From contig SCNS01000007.1 in NCBI GenBank assembly GCA_005503215.1, positions 124,001 through 188,000 on the forward strand: a stretch of 64,000 nucleotides of DNA, given 5' to 3'. Source of the DNA: Sphingomonadaceae bacterium 3R27C6 (GTDB lineage: Bacteria > Pseudomonadota > Alphaproteobacteria > Sphingomonadales > Sphingomonadaceae). Position numbers and translations under genes: made by a program. Below, in pieces: positions 56,666 through 64,000 of this stretch. Below the pieces are notes generated by a model, which saw only the letters and a list, made by a program, of their open reading frames with translations, did not search any database and was not told the DNA's origin. The stretch's first letter is position 1. The number at the start of each line of letters is the position of its first letter.

Positions 56666-57359
56666 GGTTCCAGTCCAGTCGCCAGCGGGCGGGCGCCGCG
56701 CCGCCGCGCCAGCGCAGCAATTCAAGGTCGAAGGCGGGCGCGCCGGGGGCGTTCGCTTCGAGCGCGTGCGAGGCGGCGGCGGCGACGCTCCAGCGCGTCT
56801 CGGCGACGCTCGGCGCCGGCGCGGCATTGAGCCGGAGCATCAGCAACGTGGTGCCCGCATCACGCGCGCCGAGCGCGAGGCGGCGGCCCGCGGTGAGATC
56901 GAGCAAAGGGAATTTTCCCCAGCTTTCGACGATCACCGCCGCCGATCCCGCGCAGCGGATCGCATCGTTCGCGCAGGCGAGCAGCATCTTCGGATCGGCG
57001 GTTTCGACGAGCAAAAGCCGGTCGGGGTCGCCGCCGAGCTCGGCAATCCCGGGCGCGTAGATGTGGCCGCACCGCTTGTCGGCATCGCTCGTGCGCAGCC
57101 AGATCAGCGGCGCTTTGCCCGGCGTGCGCAGCGCGATCAGCGCGGCAAAGGCGGCGGCGTTCGTCGCGTCGAGTGCATCGGCGGCGAAAAATTCATGGCA
57201 TCGCCCGATCGCGAGGCCGCCGCCGATCGCCGCGTCGAAGGACGCGTGTCCGCTCGCCAGCCAGCCCTCGGTCCGGCGGCTTTCGAAACCGCCATCGGCG
57301 GCCAGCCGGGCGATGCGTTTCCGCAGCCCGGCGAGTTGGGAAGACGACTCGCGCATCAT
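56568..57359 (-). CDS. imuA: ImuA, RecA-like SOS mutagenesis protein
   Basis: A 263-residue RecA/SulA-like protein with a degenerate ATPase core (SFDAAIGGGLAIGRCHEFFA in place of a Walker A, then LIWLRTSD and AVIVESWGKF). ATG at 57359 is directly preceded by GAACAA, the end of a LexA box; a second ATG at 57356 is possible. It recruits the ImuB-DnaE2 polymerase pair to damaged DNA. It is first in the imuA-imuB-dnaE2 operon. Confidence 0.88.
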   Translation of the reverse strand: MMRESSSQLAGLRKRIARLAADGGFESRRTEGWLASGHASFDAAIGGGLAIGRCHEFFAADALDATNAAAFAALIALRTPGKAPLIWLRTSDADKRCGHIYAPGIAELGGDPDRLLLVETADPKMLLACANDAIRCAGSAAVIVESWGKFPLLDLTAGRRLALGARDAGTTLLMLRLNAAPAPSVAETRWSVAAAASHALEANAPGAPAFDLELLRWRGGAAPARWRLDWNHDEQSFREAALSGALLPLPARRAMASHGAAAA

Positions 57360-57361
57360 TT

Positions 57362-57376
57362 GTTCCTGATATGTTC
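57362..57376. promoter_or_regulatory. LexA box of the imuA-imuB-dnaE2 operon
   Basis: GTTC-N7-GTTC (read as GAAC-N7-GAAC on the coding strand) is the exact alphaproteobacterial LexA direct repeat. It ends two bases before the imuA ATG, so LexA would block both transcription and access to the start. Confidence 0.8.
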
Positions 57377-57402
57377 TATTAGCGCGCGAGCGGGGGCGAT
57401 TG

Positions 57403-58908
57403 TCAAGATGAGTCGGAAGATGCCCTTTTCGTCATGCCGGACTTGATCCGGCATCCATTCCGGCGGCGTGGTCGTGGACCCCGGATCAAGTCCGGGGTGA
57501 CGAGCTGTTGGGGTGTGGCCGAGCCCGCGCTGCTGTCGCCGCCGAGCGTACGGAATAACGCGATTCGCGTGCTGACGAGCAAAAGCTGCGTCCCGACCTC
57601 GCTCCGCCGCGCCGAATAGAGGCTGCGCTGCGCGTCGAGGCTCGACAGGAAGCTGTCGACGCCGCCCTTGTAACGCGCGTCGGCGAGCGTCGCGGTGTCG
57701 GCGGCGGCTTCGGTGTTCGCCGCCGCGGCGCGGGCGCGCTCGGAAATCGTGCCCTGCACCGCGAGCGCGTCGGCGACTTCGCGGAACGCGGTCTGGATCG
57801 CGCCTTCATAGCCCGCGAGCGCCGCGTCGCGCTGCGCTTCGCTGACTGCGACACCCGCGCGGCGGCCGCCGGCGTCGAAGATCGTCGCGGTGGCATCGCC
57901 GCCCGCCGACCAGCTGAACGATCCGCTGTCGAACAGGCTGCCCAGCGCATTGCTGGCAAAGCCGAGCAGCCCGGTGAGCGAGATCGACGGGAAGAGCCGC
58001 GCGCGCGCGACGCCGATATCGGCGTTGGCGGCACGCAGGCCATATTCGGCCTCGATCACGTCGGGACGGCGGAGCAATATTTCGGAGCTGACCCCGGCGG
58101 GCAGCGCCACGATCGCGGGCGTCACTTCGGTCAGGCTCGCGGGAAGCAGCGTCCGGTCGACATCGCCGCCAACAAGCAGGCGGATCAGATTCTCGTCCTG
58201 TGCGAGCGCGGTCCTTTGCTGCGCGATCGAATCCTCGGCGGTCGCGAGGATCTGCTCGGCTTGGCGCAGGTCGGTGCGTGGCGCGACGCCGCCGTCGAGG
58301 CGGGCCTGGGTCAGCCGCACGCTTTCGCGCGCATTGGCGGCGGTGTCCTCGGCGATTTTCAGCAGGTCGCGATCGGCGCCATAGGTCGCCCATGCGTCGG
58401 CGAGGTTCGCGATCAGCGCGAGCCGCACCGTGCGCGACGCCGCCTCGGTGCCAAGCGCACGGTTGCGGTCGGCCTCGGTCGCGTTGGCGAGCTTGCCGAA
58501 CAGGTCGAGTTCGAACGCGGTGATGCCGCCGCGCAGCGAGAAATCGCCGGCGCCGTTGCCAGTCCCCCCATTATCCGAATAGCCCGCGCCCGCGTTGATC
58601 CCGAGCTCCGGGAATTGCCCCGATCGCGTGACGCGCACCTGCGCACGCGCCGCGGCGACATTGGCGTAAGCGACGCGGAGGTCGCGGTTGTTCGCGAGCG
58701 CCTGATCGGTCAGCGATTGCAGTCGCGGATCGGTGAAGACGCTTTTGTACGAGAGGACCGGCAGCGCCGCTTCGCTTGCAAGCAGATAGGCGTCGCCGGC
58801 GGGCCAGCTTTGCGGCACCGGCGGCGTCGGCAGCACCGTTTTCGGTGCGAGCGAGCAGCCGGCGAGCGCGAGCGTGCTCGCCATCAACAGGGCGCGAGTG
58901 CCGATCAT
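57403..58908 (-). CDS. RND efflux outer-membrane lipoprotein (NodT/OprM family)
   Basis: A 501-residue TolC-like factor with lipobox LALAGC (acylated Cys18), two OEP repeats and the LLRRPDVIEAEYGLRAANADIGVARARLFPSISLTG motif. It forms the outer-membrane channel of the tripartite pump encoded with it. The last ~35 residues (PDLIRGP...GCRIKSGMT...) come from a genomic palindromic repeat and are not family sequence. Start overlaps the pump stop by four bases. Confidence 0.9.
   Translation of the reverse strand: MIGTRALLMASTLALAGCSLAPKTVLPTPPVPQSWPAGDAYLLASEAALPVLSYKSVFTDPRLQSLTDQALANNRDLRVAYANVAAARAQVRVTRSGQFPELGINAGAGYSDNGGTGNGAGDFSLRGGITAFELDLFGKLANATEADRNRALGTEAASRTVRLALIANLADAWATYGADRDLLKIAEDTAANARESVRLTQARLDGGVAPRTDLRQAEQILATAEDSIAQQRTALAQDENLIRLLVGGDVDRTLLPASLTEVTPAIVALPAGVSSEILLRRPDVIEAEYGLRAANADIGVARARLFPSISLTGLLGFASNALGSLFDSGSFSWSAGGDATATIFDAGGRRAGVAVSEAQRDAALAGYEGAIQTAFREVADALAVQGTISERARAAAANTEAAADTATLADARYKGGVDSFLSSLDAQRSLYSARRSEVGTQLLLVSTRIALFRTLGGDSSAGSATPQQLVTPDLIRGPRPRRRNGCRIKSGMTKRASSDSS
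57431..57501. repeat. Alphaproteobacterial palindromic repeat inside the outer-membrane factor gene
   Basis: GTCATGCCGGACTTGATCC (57431) and the inverse CCCCGGATCAAGTCCGGGGTGAC (57479-57501) form a paired repeat around 22 bases. CCGGACTTGATCCGG repeats of this kind are widespread in sphingomonad genomes, as I recall. It encodes the C-terminal tail of the lipoprotein. The original stop was probably upstream of it. Confidence 0.75.
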
Positions 58909-61900
58909 GCCGGCACCTCCGCCGCGCCTTCATCCTTGCCCCCATCCGTGTTCTTGCCGAACCGCGCGCGCACCGCCGCAAGACCGTCGCGCACGCCGCG
59001 GCGGACGAGGACGAAGAAGAGTGGGATGAAGAAGATCGCGAGGAAGGCGGCGGTGAGCATGCCGCCGATCACCGAGGTGCCGATCGCGACGCGGCTGTTC
59101 GCACCCGCGCCGGTCGCGATCGCGAGCGGCAGCACGCCGAAGATGAAGGCGAAGCTCGTCATAAGGATCGGGCGCAGGCGGATGCGCGCCGCGGCGATCG
59201 CCGCCTCGATCACGCGCTTGCCCTTGCGCTCTTCCTGCTCGGCGAATTCGATCATCAGGATCGCGTTTTTCGCAGCTAACCCCATCGTCGTGAGCAGCCC
59301 GATCTGGAGATAGACGTCGTTTTCGAGCCCGCGCAGATTGACGGCAAAGATCGCGCCGATCAGCCCGAGCGGAATGACGAGGATCACCGCGAGCGGGATC
59401 GACCAGCTTTCGTAAAGCGCCGCGAGGCAGAGGAAGACGACGAGCAGCGACAGGCCATAGAGCAAGGGCGCCTGCCCCGAGGAGAGGCGTTCCTGATAGG
59501 AGGAGCCCGACCAGGCGACGCTGGTCCCGGGGATTTCGCCCGCCATCCGCTCCATCTCGTCCATCGCCTCGCCCGAACTGGTGCCCGGCGCGGGCTGGCC
59601 CGAGATTTCGAACGCGGGCACGCCCTGGAAGCGCGAGCTGCTGCTCGGCGTCGTCGACCAGCCGGTCTTGGCAAAGGCGGAAAAGGGCGACATTTCGCCG
59701 TCGGCGGACCGGACATACCATTGGCCGAGGTCTTCGGGGCGCGCGCGATAGGGGGCGTCGCCCTGGACATAGACGCGCTTGACGCGGCCCTTGTCGATGA
59801 AGTCGTTGACGTAGCGGCCGCCCCACGCGGTCGCGAGGGTCGAATTCACATCGGCATTGTCGATGCCATATGCCGTCAGCCGCTGCGTATCGACGTCGAT
59901 CTTCAGTGTCGCGACGTCGGGCAGGTCGGACAGGCGCACCGAGGTCAGCTTGGGATTCGCATTCGCTGCGGCGAGCAATTTTTCGCGCGCTTCGGCGAAT
60001 TCGGCGCGGCTCATCCCGCTGCGGTTCTGGAACTGCATCGTGAAGCCCGACGAATCGCCGAGCCCGCGCACCGCGCCGGGGACGAGCGCGAAAATCTGGG
60101 CATCGCGAAGGCCGCTCAGCGCCTTGCGCGCGCGTTCGGCGATCGCATCGGCGGTATTTTCCTTGCCCGGCCGGTCGTCCCAATGGGTGAGGTTGACAAA
60201 GCCCTGCCCGGTATTCTGGCCCGCCGCCGCACCGCCGCCACCGCCCGCGATCAGGAACAAGGCCTGCACATTGGCCTTTTCCGCGGTCATCATATATTTT
60301 TCGATTTCATCGCGCACTTCGAGCGTGCGCGCCTGCGTCGCGCCGGCGGGCAGGCGGAACTGCACCGAAACGCGCCCCTGATCCTCATTGGGCAGGAAGC
60401 CGCTGGGCAGGCGCAGGAACAGGACGACGAGCAGGGCGAGCAGCACGGCGTAGATGCCGAGGAACAGCCATTTGCGGTCGACCACCTTGGTCACACTGCC
60501 GACATAGCGGTCGACCGAGCGGTCGAAGCGCGTGTTGAAGCCGTTCTTCGCGCGTTCCAGAAACGCGTGAATGCGCGGGAAGCGTCCCCCGTTGGTGGCC
60601 GCGTCGCCGTGCGCCTTGGGCTTGAGCAAGGTCGAGGTCAGCGCGGGGCTGAGGATCAGCGCGACGAGCACCGACAGCGCCATCGCCGAGACGATGGTGA
60701 CCGAGAATTGGCGATAGATGACGCCGGTCGAGCCGCCAAAAAAGGCCATCGGCATGAACACCGCCGACAGCACAAGCGCGATCGCGATCAGCGCGACCTG
60801 CAGCTCCTTCATCGACTGGATCGTCGCGTCGCGCGCCGACATGCCCGGATTTTCTTCCATCAATCGCTCGACATTCTCGACCACGACGATCGCGTCGTCG
60901 ACGAGCAGGCCGATCGCGAGCGTCAGCCCGAACAGCGTCAGCGTATTGATGCTGAACCCCAGCATATAGAAGATCGCGAAGGTGCCGAGCAGCACGACGG
61001 GCACCGCGATCGCGGGGATCAGCACCGCGCGCCAGCTCTGCAGGAAGACGAACATCACGAGGATGACGAGCAGGATCGCTTCGAACAGCGACTTCTGCAC
61101 TTCGCTGACCGACAGCTTGATGAAGGCGGTCGAATCATTGGCGTAGCTGTAGGTGAGCCCATCGGGGAAATCGGCGGCGAGCTCCTCCATCCGCGCCTTG
61201 ACCCGGTCGGCGGTCTCGAGCGCGTCCGACCCCGGCGACAGCGAAATCGACATGCCCGCGCCCGGATGGCCGTTGATCCGGCTGACGACGGCATAGCTTT
61301 CGGCGCCGATCTCGACGCGCGCGACATCCTTGATGCGCACGGTCGACCCGTCGGGCAGGGTCTTCAGCACGATATTCTCGAACTCGGGGACGGTCTGCAT
61401 CCGCGACTGCGCGGTGACCGTCGCGTTGAGCATCTGTCCCTGCGGCGCGGGCAGGCCGCCGACGTCGCCCGCCGCGACTTCGCTGTTCTGCGCGGTGATC
61501 GCCGAAATCACGTCGCTCGGCATCAGCGATACCGCGGCGAGCCGCTGCGGATTGAGCCAGATGCGCATCGCGTGCGGCGCGCCGAAGATATTGACCTCGC
61601 CGACCCCCTCGACGCGCGACAGCGGATCCTGGATGTTCGACGCCATATAGTCGGACACGTCCTGGTTCACGCGCGTGTTCGTCTCGTCATAAACGCCGAC
61701 GAGCAGCAGCGTGTCCGAGTTCGACTTGGTGACGCGCACGCCCTGTTGCTGGACCTGTTGCGGCAGGCGCGAGACGGCCGATGCGATCTTGTTCTGGACC
61801 TGCACCTGCGCGATGTCGGGGTCGGTGCCCTTTTCGAAGATCGCGGTGATATTCGCCTGTCCGCGCGAGCTCGACTGCGAGCTGAAATAGAGCAGGCCGT

Positions 61901-62117
61901 CGATCCCGGTCAGCTGCTGTTCGAGCACCTGCGTGACGCTGTTCTCGATCGTTTCGGCCGACGCGCCCGGATAGGAGGCGCGGATATTGACCTGCGCCGG
62001 GGCGATGTCGGGATATTGCTCGATCGGCAGCGAAAAGAGCGCGCCCGCGCCGCCGAGCATGACGATGATCGCCAGCACCCAGGCGAAGATCGGCCGGTCG
62101 ATGAAAAGGCGCGACAT
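58905..62117 (-). CDS. RND multidrug efflux pump inner-membrane transporter (AcrB/MexB type)
   Basis: A 1070-residue HAE1-type transporter with 12 membrane helices. It has the N-terminal FIDRPIFAWVLAIIVMLGGAGALFSLPIEQYPDIAPAQV and the proton-relay region in helix 4 (LTLAIGLLVDDAIVVVENVERLMEE) with the two Asp residues. Two large periplasmic domains and a second helix bundle (GLAAKNAILMIEFAEQ) follow. It takes up drugs or solvents from the periplasm and outer leaflet. It lies between the adaptor and the outer-membrane factor as one operon. Confidence 0.96.
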   Translation of the reverse strand: MSRLFIDRPIFAWVLAIIVMLGGAGALFSLPIEQYPDIAPAQVNIRASYPGASAETIENSVTQVLEQQLTGIDGLLYFSSQSSSRGQANITAIFEKGTDPDIAQVQVQNKIASAVSRLPQQVQQQGVRVTKSNSDTLLLVGVYDETNTRVNQDVSDYMASNIQDPLSRVEGVGEVNIFGAPHAMRIWLNPQRLAAVSLMPSDVISAITAQNSEVAAGDVGGLPAPQGQMLNATVTAQSRMQTVPEFENIVLKTLPDGSTVRIKDVARVEIGAESYAVVSRINGHPGAGMSISLSPGSDALETADRVKARMEELAADFPDGLTYSYANDSTAFIKLSVSEVQKSLFEAILLVILVMFVFLQSWRAVLIPAIAVPVVLLGTFAIFYMLGFSINTLTLFGLTLAIGLLVDDAIVVVENVERLMEENPGMSARDATIQSMKELQVALIAIALVLSAVFMPMAFFGGSTGVIYRQFSVTIVSAMALSVLVALILSPALTSTLLKPKAHGDAATNGGRFPRIHAFLERAKNGFNTRFDRSVDRYVGSVTKVVDRKWLFLGIYAVLLALLVVLFLRLPSGFLPNEDQGRVSVQFRLPAGATQARTLEVRDEIEKYMMTAEKANVQALFLIAGGGGGAAAGQNTGQGFVNLTHWDDRPGKENTADAIAERARKALSGLRDAQIFALVPGAVRGLGDSSGFTMQFQNRSGMSRAEFAEAREKLLAAANANPKLTSVRLSDLPDVATLKIDVDTQRLTAYGIDNADVNSTLATAWGGRYVNDFIDKGRVKRVYVQGDAPYRARPEDLGQWYVRSADGEMSPFSAFAKTGWSTTPSSSSRFQGVPAFEISGQPAPGTSSGEAMDEMERMAGEIPGTSVAWSGSSYQERLSSGQAPLLYGLSLLVVFLCLAALYESWSIPLAVILVIPLGLIGAIFAVNLRGLENDVYLQIGLLTTMGLAAKNAILMIEFAEQEERKGKRVIEAAIAAARIRLRPILMTSFAFIFGVLPLAIATGAGANSRVAIGTSVIGGMLTAAFLAIFFIPLFFVLVRRGVRDGLAAVRARFGKNTDGGKDEGAAEVPA

Positions 62118-62123
62118 AAGAGG

Positions 62124-63305
62124 TTATTTGCCCTTCGCCGGGGCGTCGCCGCCCTTCGGCGCGCCGACGCGCTGCGCGCTGCTCGCGGGCACGGGGCGAA
62201 TCGGCGCCCCCTGCCGTAGATTGCCGATACCCTGCGTGATCACGCGATCGCCGGGTTTCAGCCCGTCGGTGACGACCCAGCTGGCGCCCGAGGTGCGGTC
62301 GGCGACGATCTTGCGCCGCGCCGCCTTATTGTCCTTGCCGACGAGATAGACGAAGGCCGACCCGTCGAAATCGCGCTGCACCGCGGCCTGCGGCAGCAGG
62401 ATCGCGGTCGGGTTCACCGCCTGGTCGAACAGCGCGGTCACGAACATGCCGGGCAGCAATATGCCCCTGGGATTGGGGAAGCGCGCGCGCAGCGTGATGG
62501 TGCCCGTCGCCTCGTTGACCGTGACGTCGGAAAACTGGACGACGCCGGCAAAGGGGTAGGCGCTGCCATCCTCCATGCGCAGGCGCACCGAGGTGCTGCC
62601 CGCGGTGACACCGCCGCTTTCGATCGCCTGGCGCAGCGTGGTGAGCTCGGCGCTCGACTGCTGCATGTCGACATACATCGGGTCGGTCTGCTGGATCACC
62701 GCAAGCGGGCTCGCCTGGCTCGCGCTGACGAGCGCGCCCGGGGTCGCGAGGCTGCGACCGATGCGGCCGCTGATCGGCGCGGTAATCGTCGCAAACCGCA
62801 GGTTGATCCGCGCGGTTTCGAGCGCGGCGCCATTCTGCGCGACCGCGGCGCGCGCCATCCGCGCCTGCGCCAGCGCGTCAGTGTAATCCTGCTCGGCGAC
62901 CGCCTGCATCTTGGCGAGCGGTTCGAGCCGCCGCGCGCGCTCTTCGGCGGCCTGCGCGCTCGCGCGGGCGCTCGCGAGGTTCGCGGCGGCCTGGTCGACC
63001 CCCGCTTGATAGAGGCTCGCGTCGATCTGGTAGAGCGGCTGGCCAGCGCGCACAAAGCCGCCTTCGGTGAACAGGCGGCGGCGGATCAGGCCGTTTACCT
63101 GCGGGCGCACTTCGCTCGTCTCGAACGCGACGGTGCGTCCGCCGAGCGACGAGGTCACCGGCACCGGCTCGACCTTGACGGCGACATAGCCGACCTCGGG
63201 CGCGCCGCGGCCGTTTTTGCTTTCATCCTGACCCGAGCAGGCGCCGAGCGATAGAGCCGCGGCACACAGCACTCCGGTCAGCGACAGCGACCTTTTGTCC
63301 AGCAT
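62124..63305 (-). CDS. RND periplasmic adaptor (membrane fusion) lipoprotein
   Basis: A 393-residue protein with lipobox LSLGACS (Cys23 region), a lipoyl/barrel-sandwich (GLIRRRLFTEGGFVRAGQPLYQIDASLYQ), a long alpha-hairpin and an AcrA-type beta domain (TITLRARFPNPRGILLPGMFV). I chose the ATG at 63305 because it starts the signal peptide directly. It bridges the pump and the outer channel. It is first in the efflux operon; no TetR repressor gene is visible beside it. Confidence 0.94.
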   Translation of the reverse strand: MLDKRSLSLTGVLCAAALSLGACSGQDESKNGRGAPEVGYVAVKVEPVPVTSSLGGRTVAFETSEVRPQVNGLIRRRLFTEGGFVRAGQPLYQIDASLYQAGVDQAAANLASARASAQAAEERARRLEPLAKMQAVAEQDYTDALAQARMARAAVAQNGAALETARINLRFATITAPISGRIGRSLATPGALVSASQASPLAVIQQTDPMYVDMQQSSAELTTLRQAIESGGVTAGSTSVRLRMEDGSAYPFAGVVQFSDVTVNEATGTITLRARFPNPRGILLPGMFVTALFDQAVNPTAILLPQAAVQRDFDGSAFVYLVGKDNKAARRKIVADRTSGASWVVTDGLKPGDRVITQGIGNLRQGAPIRPVPASSAQRVGAPKGGDAPAKGK

Positions 63306-63448
63306 AGTTGGTTGTTCTCGTATCGGTTCGCCGGGAGGCGGGGAGGCTTTGCGCCCTTTCAACCCATTGGATTGCCCCATGCAAGAGCAATGCAGGCGAT
63401 GCGACAAATTACGACAATTTTTATGCCGCGGCCCATCGCCCGCCCGAG

Positions 63449-63479
63449 TTGTCATACAAGAGTAAAAGTTGTCGTACAA
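63449..63479. promoter_or_regulatory. Tandem GntR-type operator candidates upstream of the second TonB receptor
   Basis: TTGTCATACAA (63449-63459) and TTGTCGTACAA (63469-63479) are near-perfect palindromes 20 bases apart. They match the manD-side box at 15383 and the two boxes near 13964, placing this receptor in the same predicted regulon. Confidence 0.6.
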
Positions 63480-63518
63480 TTATTGCTTGACACGGGCCCG
63501 GCAATTCCCGCATCATTC

Positions 63519-63533
63519 GTGACACCGGTTACC
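63519..63533. promoter_or_regulatory. LacI-type operator candidate upstream of the second TonB receptor
   Basis: TGACACCGGTTACCA has the same TGACACCGGT left half as the boxes at 13938 and 15336, with a less symmetric right half. It lies about 28 bases after a TTGACA element, near the expected start point. Confidence 0.4.
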
Positions 63534-63662
63534 AGTGCCGGGCAACGAAAAAGAAACGGGAAGGCGGCTGGCGCGGCCAGAAGGACTGGCCATCAGGCGC
63601 AATCTCCATGGGAAATCATTGGCGAGCGGGCGACAGGCCGCCGCCAGCGTGGGAGGATGAAG

Positions 63663-64000
63663 ATGGCTATTCAGGCAAGGCGGGGCGTCCGGACATTGGC
63701 GAAACTGGCAGGCGGGGCGTCGCTCGCGGTGCTGGCGCTATCGCCAGCCCATGCGCAGGATGCGGCGGCTCCGGCCGCCGATGACGCGATCGTGGTGACC
63801 GGTATCCGGGCCTCGCTCGAACGCGCGGCCGACATCAAGCGCGAAGCCGATCAGGTCATGGACGTCATTACCGCCGAAGACGTCGGCAAGCTGCCCGACG
63901 CCAACGTCGCGGAAGCGCTGCAGCGCGTCACCGGCGTCCAGATCTCCCGCGTCTTCGGCGAAGGCCAGTCGGTGTCGGTGCGCGGGCTGCAACAGGTGCG
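63663..64000 (+). CDS. TonB-dependent receptor, N-terminal part (3' end outside window)
   Basis: The first 112 residues of a receptor: a signal peptide ending SPAHAQD, a TonB-box-like DAIVVTGIR and a plug start (EADQVMDVITAEDVGKLPDANVAEALQRVTGVQISR). The reading frame runs off the window end. GGAGGATGAAG precedes the ATG. Operator motifs shared with the uronate locus suggest it imports a uronate or related oligosaccharide and opens a second gene cluster beyond the window. Confidence 0.9.
   Translation, partial: MAIQARRGVRTLAKLAGGASLAVLALSPAHAQDAAAPAADDAIVVTGIRASLERAADIKREADQVMDVITAEDVGKLPDANVAEALQRVTGVQISRVFGEGQSVSVRGLQQV

Larger units (their letters stand above)
63306..63662. other. Divergent intergenic region between efflux operon and second TonB receptor
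   Basis: 357 bases without a gene. The half nearest the receptor holds two tandem GntR-type palindromes, a TTGACAC -35-like element (63486-63492) and a LacI-type palindrome. The rest shows no long ORF or strong hairpin. The efflux promoter facing the other way was not recognised. Confidence 0.7.

Noticed and set aside
59721-62219. An 832-codon plus-strand open frame opposite the RND transporter
   Set aside because: Shadow of the pump gene; no start context, no motif and extreme R/D/H content.
1-64000. CRISPR arrays, prophage or insertion-sequence transposase genes
   Set aside because: No regularly spaced repeats, integrase, phage structural or transposase reading frames were found; the only mobile sequences are non-coding repeats and the tRNA remnant.

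Overview
The window reads as a high-GC alphaproteobacterial chromosome, most likely a sphingomonad of Sphingopyxis/Novosphingobium type. This is inferred from the ManD enzyme, which I recall as close to the characterised Novosphingobium protein, from large Caulobacter-type TonB receptors, from the sigma-54/FlbD-like flagellar hierarchy and from a GTTC-N7-GTTC LexA box. No rRNA gene, complete tRNA, CRISPR array or insertion-sequence transposase was seen.

Region by region. (a) 1-3886: three tightly coupled genes encode an 18-or-more-heme c-type cytochrome (5' end outside the window), a 5-heme cytochrome and a TPR plus beta-barrel outer-membrane protein. The layout resembles a porin-cytochrome electron conduit. 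(b) 3887-4534: an entericidin-like lipoprotein gene and a degenerate tRNA-Arg-like sequence that may be an island boundary. (c) 4535-8559: a CoA-transferase, thiolase and acyl-CoA dehydrogenase operon. (d) 8556-18280: a uronate-polysaccharide utilisation locus with two alginate-lyase-family lyases, a TonB receptor, a GH105-type unsaturated-uronyl hydrolase, mannonate dehydratase (manD), a DUF4861 protein and a GntR/FCD regulator. Two recurrent operator-like motifs link its promoters to a second TonB receptor at the right edge. (e) 18393-20293: four small genes (LuxR-type HTH with a membrane tail, two unknowns, a winged-helix protein).

(f) 20346-51599: an almost complete flagellar regulon: fliA, flhA, a lytic transglycosylase, flgN-like, flgM, flgA, flgBCDEFGHIJKL, motA/motB, a sigma-54 activator, fliS/fliD, flhB-fliRQPO-NMLKJIHGFE and fliC. 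I found four near-perfect sigma-54 boxes and four boxes matching a sigma-28 pattern (TYAA-N15-KCCGTTAM). They fit a two-tier scheme: sigma-54 for basal body and hook; FliA, held by FlgM, for flgM itself, motor, filament cap and flagellin. A 264-bp terminal-inverted-repeat element sits exactly between the motA stop and motB start. (g) 51825-57359: an imuA-imuB-dnaE2 SOS mutagenesis cassette with a LexA box touching the imuA start. (h) 57403-63305: a tripartite RND efflux operon whose outer-membrane component ends inside a palindromic repeat. (i) 63663-64000: the start of the second TonB receptor.

Limits: coordinates come from reading frames and codon context. Family names come from motif recognition without database searching. 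Regulatory sites are pattern calls without experimental support.
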